Below are positions 21,558 to 33,523 of a DNA stretch of 64,000 nucleotides, piece by piece (position 1 is the first letter of the stretch; every line of letters begins with the position of its first letter). The DNA is from Isoetes taiwanensis (taxonomy: Eukaryota; Streptophyta; Lycopodiopsida; Isoetales; Isoetaceae): the NCBI GenBank assembly GCA_021234155.1, contig JAJEKV010000023.1:7228009-7292008 (forward strand), in the 5' to 3' direction. A program made the translations under genes and the position numbers. The notes beneath the pieces were generated by a model. It ran no database searches, had not been told where the DNA came from, and saw nothing but the letters and a program-made list of their open reading frames with translations.

Positions 21558-22169
21558 GTGGATATGCACAGTGAACTCAGCCTTAACTCCGATCAATGGC
21601 AATTAAATGGAAAGGTAACATATTTGGTCAGAGATATCTATAAGGCTTTTAAAGCTAATAAACTCTCCAGTGCACCTAATTTATGGCAATGTGACGAGGA
21701 TAGGCTGGCTTCAGCAAATGTCAAGGGATGGCGAACATACACTGCAAACAAAATAAAAAGATTCAGATGGTTGATTCTTCACCAAAGTCTAAAAACAACA
21801 ATTGCAACTAGAGCCAAATATGATAATACAGCCTCAAATCTTTGCCTTATGGGATGTGGAAAAAGAGAAACTTCAAATCTTGTATTGACCTGCACATGGA
21901 TGACTGAATTTTGGAGTTGGACTGCACAAATAAATCTATGGACCATTTCTGAAGCCAATCTGTTAGAATTTTTAGAAGTCGATAGTAGAATCCAGAGCTC
22001 CACAAGATCCTTAAATTGTTGGGTAATATGGAAACACAGGAATATAATGATGGAAAAGAAAGATCCCTCTTTACAATGGCTAAAGAAAGCTTTTGTTACT
22101 ACACTTACAGACTCAGCAGTAGCTCATAAATTATTAAAAGAAAAAAAATTTGATAAAGCATGGACATGA
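21558..22169 (+). pseudogene. L1-type LINE ORF2 C-terminal fragment (zf-RVT)
   Basis: A 203-codon frame starting mid-domain: WQCDEDRLASANVKGWRTYTANKIKRFRWLILHQSLKT, then CLMGCGKRETSNLVLTC, FWSWTAQINLW and NCWVIWKHRNIMM. This is the zf-RVT segment and tail of plant L1 ORF2 (RFxWLxxHxxL, then a Cys/His cluster, then WxIWKxRN). It is 5'-truncated, with no RT. The 3' part may continue to the repeated tail at 22.66-23.1 kb. Confidence 0.75.
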
Positions 22170-22663
22170 ATTGGTAGCTTTCGTGGTTTATATGAGTTCT
22201 TTGGTACTAATCTAACAGTGAATGATGATGTTTTACACAGACGTGCAAAGGAGACATAATCAGATTGGGGGAGCTGAAAGATAGATGGGGAATGCTAAAA
22301 ACTTTGATGATGAAGAATCGCAGCTTTCCAAAGATGAACAGGTTGACACCTTCAAAATGCTAAAGCAGGAAATGGTGAATGGCAATCAAAAGTCTGCTGA
22401 AAAAAAGAGGTGTGTGGAGATTCAATAATCTGAGGCAATATTTTACAAAATTCTACCACAAATGACAGCAAAGGAGAAAAGTACATGTTCTTCTTCTACT
22501 GGATTTCACCAACTATTCCACCCAAGATCTGGATATGCTTTTGAATATTCAAAAAAGTGTGTCGGATCTCACCTTACAGGATTTTTGGGATGCAGCATAA
22601 TTTTGGCATAGACAGAAAATCTTTAAAAATCTGAGATCTATTATGATACGTAATATTAGGATG

Positions 22664-23130
22664 CTTAGCTATTTTTGAAATCAAACAAAGATATATGTAT
22701 ACCAGGCAACATTTCAAATCATGGATCCAGATATAAGATCCATGGTTTTGTAGAAGTAATGATTTTGGGTTTACCTTGTAAGGTAGACTTATACATGTAT
22801 TTTTTTTATATGAAATATAAAAACAACCTTGCCCTTAAAAAAAAGAAAAAAGAAAAAAGAAAAAAGAAAAAAGAAAAAAGAAAAAAGAAAAATGCATGGA
22901 ACACACACCTAGATGGGAATCCCCAGCTATTTTTGGAATCAAATAGAGATATATGCATATCAGGCAACATTTCGGATCATGGATCAAGATATAAGATCCA
23001 TGGTTTTGTAGAAGTAATGATTTTGGGTTTACCTTGTAAGGTAGACTTATACATGTACTTTTTTTTATATGAAATATAAAAGCAACCTTGCCCTTAAAAA
23101 GAAAAAAGAAAAAGGAAAAAAAACTTATGC
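22664..23130 (+). repeat. Direct duplication of about 245 bp ending in A-rich tails, likely LINE 3' ends
   Basis: Two copies share CATGGATC(C/A)AGATATAAGATCCATGG, GTAGAAGTAATGATTTTGGG and CCTTGTAAGGTAGACTTATACATGTA, then ATATGAAATATAAAA(A/G)CAACCTTGCCCTTAAAAA. The first tail is a run of AAAAAAG units (about 22838-22892). The second is AAAAAGAAAAAAGAAAAAGG. Both carry the palindrome CATGGATCxAGATATAAGATCCATG. They look like two copies of one retroelement 3' end in tandem. Confidence 0.7.
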
Positions 23131-23149
23131 ATGGGACACACACCTAGAT

Positions 23150-23280
23150 AGGACCTATCCCCACCATTGTACATAGTTGAAGTGGGTCCTTCCCCGACTA
23201 ACGATAATCATGGCCACTTTCACAACGAGGTGTTGAACTCGTGACCTTGGGCATGACAATTTAGGGTCTTACCATAGAGA
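23150..23280 (-). repeat. Possible tRNA-derived SINE
   Basis: On the minus strand CTATGGTAAGACCC (A-box-like) is followed about 30 bases later by CACGAGTTCAACACC (B-box-like), the usual layout of plant tRNA-derived SINEs. No target duplication was found. Confidence 0.3.
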
Positions 23281-23684
23281 GAAGAGAATAAAGAAAAAAT
23301 AGAAATAATATAAAGAGAAGAGAAGAATAGAGAGAAAATCTCGAACACTTAGAACAATTAGGTGTAGCATTGGGAAAATCGATAGTGCCTTCTTTCTTTC
23401 TTTCTTTCTTTCCTTCTTGTGGGGGATGGGGGGTTCAAACATATTTAGATTGATCAAATGGTGTGGTCAATGACCATGTTATTCCACCTTATAAGGGACA
23501 AGGATCAAAGACGAAGGATTGGTCTCGACTCTCGACCCTTGAAATATGGTGAGAAGGTGTAAGGAAGGCGCATTTTTAGTACATCTTTTAAATGAAACTT
23601 TCTTTCACTATTGACCGCATGGTCCAGCAAAATGACCTATAGTGCATCTCTCTTAGATTTTATAAATTCCCTTAAGATAACCAA

Positions 23685-24040
23685 AATTAGAGACTGTCCA
23701 ATTAAGATAACCAAAATTAGAGACTGTCCAATTATTCCCTTGAATTCCATGACATTCCAAACAATTCTCTAAACATCCCTTTACATTCTCCAAGATTCTT
23801 GTTAATTATAAATGTTAACCCAAAATTAGAGACTGTCCAATTATTCCCTTGAATTCCATGACATTCCAAACAATTCTCTAAACATCCCTTTACATTCTCC
23901 AAGATTCTTGTTAATTATAAATGTTAACCCAAAATTAGAGACTGTCCAATTATTCCCTTGAATTCCATGACATTCCAAACAATTCTCTTAACATCTCTTT
24001 ACATTCTCCAAGATTCCTGTTAATTATAAATGTCCTAGAC
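23685..24040 (+). repeat. 109-bp tandem repeat, about three copies
   Basis: Starts near 23713, 23822 and 23931 give a period of 109 bases. Each unit has AAAATTAGAGACTGTCCAATTA, CCTTGAATTCCATGACATTCC and AACATC(C/T)CTTTACATTCTCC. An extra short duplication (AAGATAACCAAAATTAGAGACTGTCCAATT) precedes the array. A separate small duplication (CAGATTTCAAGGGTGCCAT...AAGTTTAAGGCATTT) lies at 24065-24160. Copies are nearly identical, so the expansion is recent. Confidence 0.85.
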
Positions 24041-24160
24041 CATTCCTTTTGAAGCTTTGAGCAAGCAGATTTCAAGGGTGCCATGCCTTTCCAACCCGAA
24101 GTTTAAGGCATTTGAGCAGATTTCAAGGGTGCCATTCCAACCCGAAGTTTAAGGCATTTA

Positions 24161-25255
24161 ATGTCAGACATGCGAGAAAAACGGAAAACGATTAATGCCC
24201 AGCTATAGCTTTGGCATTTAAAGATCATCTATGAAGGCCTCAAAACGCCTTTCCAATAGCTATTTTACAAAAACAAGTTTGTTTTGGTTATTGCTCAAGA
24301 TTAGGAGCAATAGCTCAATATACACGTGGATGTTCAAATGACATTATTGGGACTATTTTAGTTCAGTTTTAAATGGTAAGCGTGATCATGTCAAGGAAAA
24401 AGTAAGCAAAATAAGAAAAAGAGGGTACTATTAATAACTTTAATTGGCACTTAAATTTGTATATAAATAATAGTAGATAGTAGATAACAAATTTCAGTCA
24501 TTCACTAGAATCCTTCCACTCATTCTTCCAAAATCTTCAGCTTATTTTGTTATTTCCATGTTACAGCTACATCATGGGAGGCAAGAAAACATGGTCTGTA
24601 TTTCATGGCCAGATATATGTAATAATTGATGTCCTAAAATTTTTACTTACAAGATCCCTTTATCCTTTCATAGGCTCTCAATATTCCAACACCTGACATT
24701 CAAGTTAAAGACAAAAACCTGCGGAACAACATGCAAGTGACATGTTCATTGCACAAGTTAAACTCTGAATTAAAAAAAATACCTGTATTCGCAGTAAATT
24801 GGAGATGGCAAGCAGATGAGGAAGGCTTCTGCTATGTTGAACCTTATGGTACCGATCACAAGTCACATTCTTCATGAATCCTACCAAAATAAGGAATTAG
24901 GAAATATAGATTCTCTAATACAGACTAGAAACAATCAACATCAATCATTTATTACTTATCTACAAATACATAGATTCTGCAATTCCACAACCAGCGATCT
25001 CATTGTTCATGGCAGAAGGTTTTATCAACATATATTGCAGATGTGTTTCCTCTTCTGCTTTTTGCCTTACATGTATCAAATTAAGCATGCTTTAAAGGCC
25101 TGAATGAAAGCTAACTAAATTGTGTGATGAAGATCTTTTTTTCTCTCATCTGCAATCACATATAGTTCAACCCCTTAACAACATACCTCCTTATGCAATT
25201 ACTATCTGATCTTTACAATTGTAAAATGTACAATTGTACAATATCTGCACAAGTT
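24161..25255. other. Intergenic; probable 3' flank of the PPR gene
   Basis: No gene, RNA or element that I can support. The PPR gene ends at 25256 on the minus strand, so its 3' UTR and terminator should lie in the right part of this stretch. Confidence 0.4.
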
Positions 25256-27130
25256 TCACGCTTTCCCAACCACGGTATACAGGCTGGCAAGCATGATATA
25301 TGCAGATGCATCTTCAGGATCTAAATCAAAGAGAACTTTTGCAGCGCGCTTTCCTCGTTCCATATCATTAAAAATTCTGCAGGAACCAAGCAATGCCCTC
25401 CAACACGTCGCATTAGAATGATGAGCCATACTGTAAATTTGTGCCTCAGCTTCATCCAGCCATCCAACACGCCCAAGAAGGTCACTTGTGCAATTACAAT
25501 GTTTCAATGGTGGCCCAATGTTGTGATCGTAACCCATAGAAACAAAAAAGTGGTATGCTTCATTAATTAGGCCAGCATGATTACAAGCATACAACACAGT
25601 TAAGAAGGTTATTTCATCTGGTACCATTTCTTTCAGCTTCATCTGTTGATAAATCTTCACTGCTTGGCTACCATAGCCATGGTGCCCATGTGCCCCAATG
25701 ATAGTGTTCCATATGACAGTATTTCGTGCAGGCAGTTTATCATATACTATATGTGCTTCTTCTAGACACCCGCATTTTGCATACATATTTAGAATAGCAT
25801 TATTGACAATAATATTTGTTTTAGACACGTGGTTCGAAATATATGCATGCAACCACTTACCATTTACCATGGACATTTGATCTGCACATGCATCAAGAAT
25901 GCTAATGAAGACTAGACTATCTGGTTTTAGGTTTTCGAGCATCATACCTTGAAAAAGTTGGAGCGCCTTAGCAATGCGTCCTTGACGAGTATAGCCTACA
26001 ATAATCGCATTCCAAGAGGAGATGTCCCGTTGTGGCATTGTGTCAAATACTTTAGAAGCTTCCTCAATGTACCCATTTTGAGCATAACCAGCTAGCAAAA
26101 TGTTCCATGAGATCACATTCCTCTGGGGCATTTTTTGAAATAAACTAAAAGCCTTTGCAAAGTGTTGGCATTCAAGATGACCTGCAATCAAAGAATTCCA
26201 GGAAGTAATGTCCTTTTGTGGCATTCTATCAAAGAAGGCAATGGCCTCTTTGAGGTGCCCTCGCCTAGCATAACCCGATAATAAAGCATTCCATGAAACC
26301 ACGTCCCTTTTGGGCATTTGCTTAAAGACATAAAAAGCTTCCTTAAGATGTCCCTTTTGAGCAAAACCTGAAACGATAGCAGTCCATGAGACAATATCTC
26401 GGCTAGGCATTTGACAAAAGAGTTCAAGAGCCCTTGGGAGGACGTCTTGCTGAGCATATGCTGAGATCAAGGCATTCCATGAAGCTATATTTCGAAAAGG
26501 CGTCTTGTTGAATAACTCCATTGCCTCCTCAAAGTGACCATGCTGAGCATAACCATTAATCATGGCATTCCAAGAGACTGCATTTCTTTGAGGCATTTTT
26601 CTAAAAATGTCAAGAGCTTCCTTCAACTTCCCCTGTTGGACATGGCCGGATATCAATGCATTCCAGGCAACTGTATCTAATTGTGGGATTTGAATAAACA
26701 AATTAAAAGCCTGGTCTAGCCGACCTTGCTGACAATAAACCGAAATCATAGTGGTAGCTGATAGCAAACTTTTACAGGGCATACAGTGGAATAATTCCTC
26801 AACTTCTTTAAACCATCCCTGCTGAGCATAAGATGCAATCATGATGTTCCAAGAATAGGAATTACGTTTATCCATGTTATTAAAAACGGCTCTAGCATCA
26901 TGGAGAGCTCCACATTTGCCATACATTCTGATAAGCAGGTTTGAAAGAAACAAATTTGTTTCTAGCCCGTTTGCCACAATCCTGTGGTGAAGGTTCTTGC
27001 CTTGTGATAAAGTGCTTGAATTGGCACACTTTCGTAACTCAAAAGCAATGCGAACAACATCCGTTTCATCCTTCTTCTTTTTCAGAGTAATGACTGGAAG
27101 ATTACAACTAATGCCCACCACAGTTTCCAT
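25256..27130 (-). CDS. Pentatricopeptide repeat (PPR) protein, mostly S-type repeats, no DYW
   Basis: The start is the ATG at 27130 (METVVGIS); the frame is also open upstream, but only from non-ATG codons. The product is 624 residues, intronless. Near residue 40 it has HHRIVANGLETNLFLSNLLIRMYGKCG. A run of about a dozen 31-residue units follows, with the pattern (D/N)xxSWNAxIxGYAQxGxxxEAxxLFxxMPxR. The C-terminal PLS part has KPDSLVFISILDACA and VPDEITFLTVLYACNHAGLI, and an E-like start ends at ASLYTVVGKA. PPR proteins bind single-stranded organelle RNA one base per repeat. The end falls early in the E region, so it lacks E+ and DYW deaminase domains. It may act with a separate DYW protein, or the end may be truncated. 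Target peptide is unclear: the N-terminus is not strongly basic. Confidence 0.85.
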   Translation of the reverse strand: METVVGISCNLPVITLKKKKDETDVVRIAFELRKCANSSTLSQGKNLHHRIVANGLETNLFLSNLLIRMYGKCGALHDARAVFNNMDKRNSYSWNIMIASYAQQGWFKEVEELFHCMPCKSLLSATTMISVYCQQGRLDQAFNLFIQIPQLDTVAWNALISGHVQQGKLKEALDIFRKMPQRNAVSWNAMINGYAQHGHFEEAMELFNKTPFRNIASWNALISAYAQQDVLPRALELFCQMPSRDIVSWTAIVSGFAQKGHLKEAFYVFKQMPKRDVVSWNALLSGYARRGHLKEAIAFFDRMPQKDITSWNSLIAGHLECQHFAKAFSLFQKMPQRNVISWNILLAGYAQNGYIEEASKVFDTMPQRDISSWNAIIVGYTRQGRIAKALQLFQGMMLENLKPDSLVFISILDACADQMSMVNGKWLHAYISNHVSKTNIIVNNAILNMYAKCGCLEEAHIVYDKLPARNTVIWNTIIGAHGHHGYGSQAVKIYQQMKLKEMVPDEITFLTVLYACNHAGLINEAYHFFVSMGYDHNIGPPLKHCNCTSDLLGRVGWLDEAEAQIYSMAHHSNATCWRALLGSCRIFNDMERGKRAAKVLFDLDPEDASAYIMLASLYTVVGKA

Positions 27131-28364
27131 TGGGTCTGACGCACCCACTAATGCATCACTCTGGACCTCCAAACACCTTGAAACATACCTGCATCTCTGC
27201 CCTATTCTGCTTTCCAGAAGAAAGACGCATAAACCAAAACCCCGGCTAAACCCTGTTCCCGGCCAAGAACCCCGTTAGCTGTAAATCTGGCCAAAAACTG
27301 CCATAGTCTAAGCGCAAGAACCTCCATAACTATGAATCTGGCCAAGAGCCTGCGCAAATCCGTTAGCCATAGCCTGCAGAAATCCATAGCCATAGCCTGC
27401 CGCGGAAATCCGTGAAGTACCCGCTGCAAAAAAAAAAGTAATGATCAAAATAATTTTGGTTATATACTGCACATATTTTGGTTTTTGAATGCAAACCATC
27501 TTCAAAAAATGGTTTTCAAAAAAATGTTTCTACGACAGATGACACAATACTATACCATGTCTCAAATATATCATCCTAATTGATGTCCTTCAGAAACATG
27601 TATTGTACTCAATTCCAAGCAACTTATGTGCATCCAAAGTATTCAAGTACATTTGGTTTCTCAGAATGTCTTTAGTATATTTTACTTGGGAAAATGTAAG
27701 ATATATTAATACTACAAAATAATACCATTATATTACAATTTGTCTATCTATCAAAAGGAATATTTAGAGAATGTTCAAAAAAAAAAAACCATTCCCCAAG
27801 GTTTGGTTTTCAGATGCAAACCTCATCCCATTGTTTGGTTTTCAAATGCAAACCAACAGATACACCTTGGTTGTCCCTGCAACCCAATCAATCCAACTGG
27901 ATTGAAATTTTGCTCCTTGCTCCCAAACTTCTACTTTATGGTATCAGATAGGAAGATCATTTTCTTTGTCAAGTGTTGTTAGGCTAGGGTGGTGGGGTTG
28001 CCAGCTCTCGCAGACGTGCCATACCTTGTGGTACCAAACTCTGTTTCCTCATTGTGCCATAAAACCCCCCATCCCCAAATGCATGGCATGTTTCGCATTT
28101 CTGAGAGACTAGAAGCCAGAGTGTCTGTACCATAGACCACCCATCCTGCAGCTACTAACCCTAAACATGCCCATTTCGATGCCAGATTCAATGCTGGGGG
28201 CTGGAATTCGCGGCAAATCCCAGCCTCAATCCCATCGAACGAGATGGAAGGTTAAGGTAATTGTGCATGATCGAAAAAATTGCATAGAGATAAAGCACAA
28301 TTTCATGAAATTGAGAAATTTCGTGATTTCAATTAGGGACGGGATTGTTTTTTAGACCTTTTTT
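27131..28364. other. Intergenic upstream of the PPR gene; one weak first-exon candidate
   Basis: The PPR promoter should lie in the left part, where no TATA box stands out. A short duplication (TTTGGTTTTCA(G/A)ATGCAAACC) occurs near 27804 and 27835. At 28167 an ATG opens MPISMPDSMLGAGIRGKSQPQSHRTRWK on the plus strand, ending at a fair splice donor (AAG/GTAATT). The LINE at 28365 follows, so any gene starting here would be disrupted. I do not recognise the peptide. Confidence 0.3.
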
Positions 28365-28395
28365 AGGAAGGAAGGAAGGAAGGAAGGAAGGAAGG
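28365..28395 (-). repeat. Microsatellite LINE tail, (GGAA)n on the plus strand
   Basis: About seven 4-bp units directly follow the LINE 3' end. The two other copies of this 3' end carry 5-bp and 6-bp units instead. Confidence 0.85.
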
Positions 28396-28451
28396 TTCTT
28401 TTATTGTCCGCGGAGGCCAATCGGCCTATGGGACCCAAATTACACGGGTGC

Positions 28452-28526
28452 AGCAAGCCCGTTGCTACCCGGATTAAAAAAGCCCCCTCCTTAGGAGGGA
28501 AAAACCGTCGCAGCAACAAGCCTGCT
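28452..28526 (-). other. Structured RNA motif, copy 2 (LINE 3' UTR)
   Basis: Arms at plus 28452-28466 and 28512-28526 form a 15-bp stem. Read on the minus strand all 15 positions pair if G-U is allowed (three G-U pairs); on the plus strand three would be A-C or C-A mismatches. The interior holds GGTTTTTCCCTCC-TAA-GGAGGG and then TTTTTTAATCCGGG. The first inner hairpin therefore has CCCTCC/GGAGGG in place of the TTTT/AAAA pairing in other copies. Confidence 0.7.
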
Positions 28527-29141
28527 GGCAGCTGTACAAATATACATATACACATGAATTCCTGGCACCTCAGGTAGGCGCCCCGGGGCAGAGGTGAGTC
28601 CGCAGATCCAAAACCTCCTGGAGGTAGGACCCAAGGGATCCCGACGCGGCAGCATCTTGAGTAGCTTCGCGGCAGGCGCGGAACCGGTCGCACTAAGAGA
28701 ACGTGAAGCGAGCCCGAATCGACTATAGGTCGGATGACTACGGAAGGCATGGCTTTCATCCTCAACAACCCCGGTAACACCGGCTAAAGCACGGTCCCGG
28801 CGCTGCTCTCCAACCCAACCGTCTCAAGCCTCTGAAGATAGTGGGCCCCCTCGCTCAATGGATCGCGATGATCTGCGCTTCTTCATGGCAACCGAGAGAA
28901 CGGTGTAGAGCCGTGGGCCTCGAACTAGGGTGGGGTTTATGTGTTTGTTTGTAGTGTGCCATCTTTACCGCTTCGAGCATGGTGGTCCCAGCTTCCCCAG
29001 AAACAAGAGTCCAAGCACCCCTCGGCCTATCCCGTACCGGGCTGCCTCAGGTGCACTTGGATGCACCTATCTGGCGTCTACGTTCCCTAGCGCCCGATGC
29101 GGGCTCTCTTGTCCTTCCAACAAGCCCCGAAGTCGCTGGGC

Positions 29142-30488
29142 TCATCGCCACAACGTAAGCCAAGTCGCGGGGCCGAGTGTAAGCCTTTTGCCGGGCCATC
29201 TTTGGAAATAAACAATAAGTCTATCGAGGGCCGCATGCTGCAGGGGCATGAATCCTGTCTCCTGCAACAAAATCTGATATGGAACTGAGGGCTTGACCCC
29301 AAGTGCCCATGTCAAAAATGCTTTCTGGACCTGCTCTAAGTCGTTCCAAGTCGCCAAAGACACCACTGGGCTCCACACCTCGACCCCATACAGAAGAACT
29401 GGCTCCACCAGTGCCCGGAACAAATGTGACTGGTGGCCCCCATCCATACGGCTACCCTGGACTATTGTTTTGCATTATGTCTGGCCTTCCAACCTCGCGG
29501 TCACCGGCGGGCTTAATGGATGCATCCCAATACATTGAGGACGTAAATTCCACCCCCAGGTACTTGTAGCTGTGTGTGACCTCTACCATCTGCCCCTGAT
29601 AAGTGAGCGCTGGAGGTGCTGGATGACGTGAGGAGGATATGAGGACCACCTTAGTCTTGGCCAGGTTGACACGCATGTCCATCGCCTGGCAGAATGTGTC
29701 CAGGGCATCTAGGTGTGCCTGCATGCCCTCTGGTGTATGGGCCAAGAGGTCCACATCATCTGCATAGATGAGCTGCCGGATGACCTAGTGCAAGAGCTGT
29801 ATACCGTCCCTCCCATTGGCAATAAGCCAGGCTTCCAACTGGTCAATGTAAAGTCCAAAGAGTGTGGGTGAGAGAGGACAACCTTGCCTAACTCCAATGG
29901 TGCTGGCAAATGACTGTCCTTCCGGTTGCATGCGGCCTGTGCAGCTCTCGTACAGTTTGTACACTGCGTTCTGCAGATCCATAGGGAGCCCCAGATGGTG
30001 CAATCTGGCCCACAACTTTTCCCCGGTATCGTGGTCGAAAAGCTTTTGCAAAGTCCACAAAAGCAAAGATGCAGTCCTCCCCGACGGTTCCTGTTGTCCT
30101 CGACCAAGGCCCTGAGTGTGAAGATGTGATCAATGGTCGAATGTCGGGGTCGGAAGCCTGCCTGAGTGAGTGCCCTGACTTCCGCTGCCTCTGCCCATCT
30201 GGTTACCTGCTGTTCGAGAATGCCCGCGCCGCGGCTTGGCAAACACCGAAATGACCATGATGGTTCGGTAAGTTCTTTGGGACGGTGTGGGTCCCCGCCT
30301 TGTAGATCGGAACAACCACGCCAGGGTCCATGACCGGGGAAAACCCTCTTGCAGCAAATTTGTTGAACAATGCGACAGGGCCGGGCACCATGGGCTGCCC
30401 CGTCTGCCCACTGAGCAACTCGCTTTGGTAGCCGTCTAAGTCTGCTTGCCTTCCCATTAGCCAGGGCTACTGCACCCCTCTTCGACAT
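29142..30488 (-). pseudogene. Reverse transcriptase of the second-family LINE, frameshifted
   Basis: Pieces in three frames read in order: FNKFAARGF, VVPIYKAGTHTVPKN, QAGFRPRHSTIDHIFTLRALVEDN, FAFVDFAKAF, LHHLGLPMDLQNAVYKLYE, IGVRQGCPLSPTLFGLYIDQ, LIYADDVDLLAHT and VNLAKTKVV, then YKYLGVEF. The post-RT part has LVEPVLLYGVEVWSP and LEQVQKAFLTWALGVK, common to LINEs outside L1. The catalytic Asp pair of YADD is intact, but at least three frame changes stop translation. Confidence 0.85.
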
Positions 30489-30988
30489 CTTCTTACGTGA
30501 TCACCCGGTGATTGGCCATATTCTTGAGGGGGCACATCTGTCCGTGTTCGGGGGATCATAAAGTCATTGCAGTCTTTGCTCCCATTACCCGCCGTGATGT
30601 TCCCGTAGGTTTTGGCTTTGGCACGCAAAGTACCTGCGCCCGAAAGTTCTTCGTGTGAAATCTAGTAGGCGAACATTTCTCCTTGGTGTCTTGCCAAGTA
30701 CCTTGCCTTTGTTTCCTTGAGGAAGGGGTAATGGCTGGTGGCTTTGCTTCGTGTGTCTGATCCATGATGAGGCCCAGTCTTGGCGTTTGCGTTCACTTAC
30801 ACTCGACATCAAACCATCATTCGCGGAAAGGTTGCGGCCTCGATCTGGCGTGGGGAGGTCTCCCCAAAGCACACAATACGCCTGATGCGAGGAGCTCAAC
30901 CCGGCTGGTCGGTTTCTTTGCTCCGGCGTGTGGGCCCGCTTGAAGCGGGGAGGGCTTCTGCGAGCATGTCGGTATAACCCTCCGCTGC

Positions 30989-31793
30989 TCATAATCCAAA
31001 AGCGCGGCCAGAGGTCGGCAAGGTGCTACTACTCTTGAGGGGCCGTAGCGGCTGGCGGGCCAGCTTCACATAGAGTGGGAGGTGATCCGAAATCGGCCTC
31101 CTGCGTCCCCGAATTGTCCGCGTTAACGCGTGAAAATGGCTGACAAGGTGTACATCCCGCGCGGCCACTATGACATAATCCACGACACTAGTTCTGCCGC
31201 CGTGATTGTCCTGCCTACAAGTGTACCCGTGGGAAGAGGGCCATTGTGGTAGGCCATTGCATATGAGCAGGTCAAAGATACCGCACATCAGGAGCAATTG
31301 TCTGCCAAAGCGGGTGACCTGACTGTCATCTGAGTGCCGTGTGCAAGCTGCCTCTGTGGGGCCTCGCAAAGACGCCATCCGCATCAGGGGGTCCAAACCA
31401 TGGCTCGCTACAGTGTCACCCCTGTCCGCGCATTGAAGTCTCCAAGGAGCATGACTCTGCCCATCCGGTTGTGCTGCTGTATGTCATCATATAGATGGAC
31501 ATACGGGTCCATCCTGTCCACCTCCAGGTGGCTGTGATAGAAGGGACTCTCTGCATGGGGAAAGTAGCAAGCAGCTAGGAAGAGAGGATCTCCGCCCGGG
31601 GTGGTGCACTTTCGGACCCACAAGTAGCGGTTATGTCCATGCGGTCACCCGGTAGTAGCAGTGCAACTCCACCCAGTGCCCACGTCTCCCCTGTACAACC
31701 ATTGAACACCGAAAATGCCGGTACCACCGCGGTCGGGGGCACTGTGGTCTGGTGTTCCCATGTCTCCATGAGGAAGATGAGGTCCATGTCCAC
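30989..31793 (-). pseudogene. Apurinic-type endonuclease of the second-family LINE, frameshifted
   Basis: Motifs in order: DLIFLMETW, a GGVALLLPG block, LAACYFPH, MLLGDFNARTG and, in a further frame, DYVIVAARD and PISDHLPLYVKL. GDFNARTG and SDHLP hold the active-site Asp, Asn and His of this nuclease family, which nicks the target DNA. One or two frameshifts lie near 31400. Between here and the RT (30490-30990) only short coding scraps were seen. Confidence 0.8.
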
Positions 31794-31941
31794 AGCCCTC
31801 TCGGGTTGAGGCTATCGCCCTTACGCCGCGAAACCCCGACAGCTTCCATACCACCACCCGAGGCACAATTCCTATTGGCGGTCGGAGATGCTTGTGTGGT
31901 GTGTGTCACGGATGGACCAAAGGTGGGGAGCGAGGGCGAAG

Positions 31942-33523
31942 TTAGGGGGCACTTGGACAAGCGTAGTGGAGGCGGCGGGCGGCGTTTGGGCTGGCGCGAG
32001 CGCACCGAGTTGTAGGGACAGTGCGGAGGATGGGGAGCGCGAGGCAGAGGGTAGCATTTGGTCGGCAGGTGCAGTACCGCGGCATTTGGTTGATGGCGGG
32101 CGTCCCGGACCTGGCGAACTCCCCGCTGCGTGCCTCTGTTACCTTTGGAGTAAGATCCCTCACATCAGAGAGATGTGCCCTTCCGAGGTAACTTGCCTGT
32201 CGCGATATGGCCTCTCGAACTTGTGCATCCGCGAATCGTGAACACCACCAACTTCGGTTTGTGGCACGGGCGCCTGGACCCCATCTTAGGGCTAGTCGGC
32301 GTAACACGAGCAGTCCCGGACCAGGGGAAACGTCATGCCCAAGGATCTCCTGTGTATCTTTGGTGAGATTCTCTCCCAGCTCTTCAGATAGGCCCCGAAC
32401 TACGGGTTGTGGCTCCGCGCTGCGCTCCACCGACTCGGGCGTCCGATGAGGGCACTGCCCACTTTGGCCTGGTGGCGGCACGCGTGATGATGGTGCTGGC
32501 GGGCGGTCTTGGCCGAGGCTGGCGGGTTGTTGGCGTTCGGAGTTGACCAAGTGACCCGATTGGCGTCTTGCGGGGTTGTTGGGCTTACGATGCGGTGTGT
32601 CATGTCTTTGCGGCTTACGTTCTCGAAGTGCGGGCTCCGGCTCTTGCAAGGCTTGGTCTGTCTTGCCATCTCCCGCGTGCGGTGCGCCATTGTTCATCGC
32701 CTCTGCCGGTGGAGGCCCTTGCCTTCTTTGAGCAGCGGCGGTCGGAGACTCTGCATTTCCGGTCCGTGCCAAATCCTTCTCCCGAAGAGCGCTTCGATCT
32801 TTGCACGGTTAACTTCCAAGGCGGCCTGCAACCTCTGTCTTGCAGCGGTAGCCTCCTCAACTTCCAACTGGAGTGTGGCCTGTGCGCACCGTGCCATGGC
32901 ATTGGCCTCATCGACCTCGATCTGGGGGGTGAGGCGTGATTGCAAGTGTCTCTCATGGCGCTGCCGGTCCACATCTGTCTCGCGGCGTCCGGGGTATCCA
33001 CAGCGAGCCTGCATGTCTGCGCGAGCACACTAGCGGTCTTCTTTGTCTCTCGAGTGCACCAGCGAATCTTTGTCGTCCACCGGTGTGCTTGGGTCTCCAA
33101 CTCGATGTCTGTTGTTTTGCTATCACCAAGCATGCAGCGCCGCGGTGGAATGTTGAAGACTCCATCTCCGTCTCGGGCCCGTTATGCGGGCACTATTAAC
33201 CTCAACCCGGCTTGGATGGCGGCCCAAGGTTCTGCCAATGGAGAGGGCCCTGTGGGGCCTGAGCAGCTAACTTCCGTCTGCCGAGCCGGCCTGGATGTGT
33301 GGGCCTTGGCCCGGGCCTCCTTCCTCATGGAGGATGTCTCTCCCTTGCCCATTGCGTCTGCACGGGGCCGCTTCCTTGTTGGCCCTTCTTGGTTTTCCCA
33401 GGCAGGCTCGGCCTGCGGGAGGTCAGCAGGCTGTGCTGGGGTTTGCCCGAGGTGGGGTGCTGTGGTCTGTAGAAGTTCACCTGCTAGGGGTGAGTCCGGA
33501 TGCTCACTTGCTTCTGTGGCCAT
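31942..33523 (-). pseudogene. ORF1 region of the second-family LINE, decayed
   Basis: Three overlapping frame pieces lie upstream of the endonuclease. The first (33182-33523) is Pro/Ala-rich with a basic TRKRPRADAMGK patch. The second (about 32694-33014) has a heptad-like helix, DEANAMARCAQATLQLEVEE and AALEVNRAKIEALFG, likely a coiled coil as in many ORF1 proteins. The third is Arg/Pro-rich without a clear domain. Function (RNA binding, trimer formation) is inferred from the place in the element. Confidence 0.55.
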
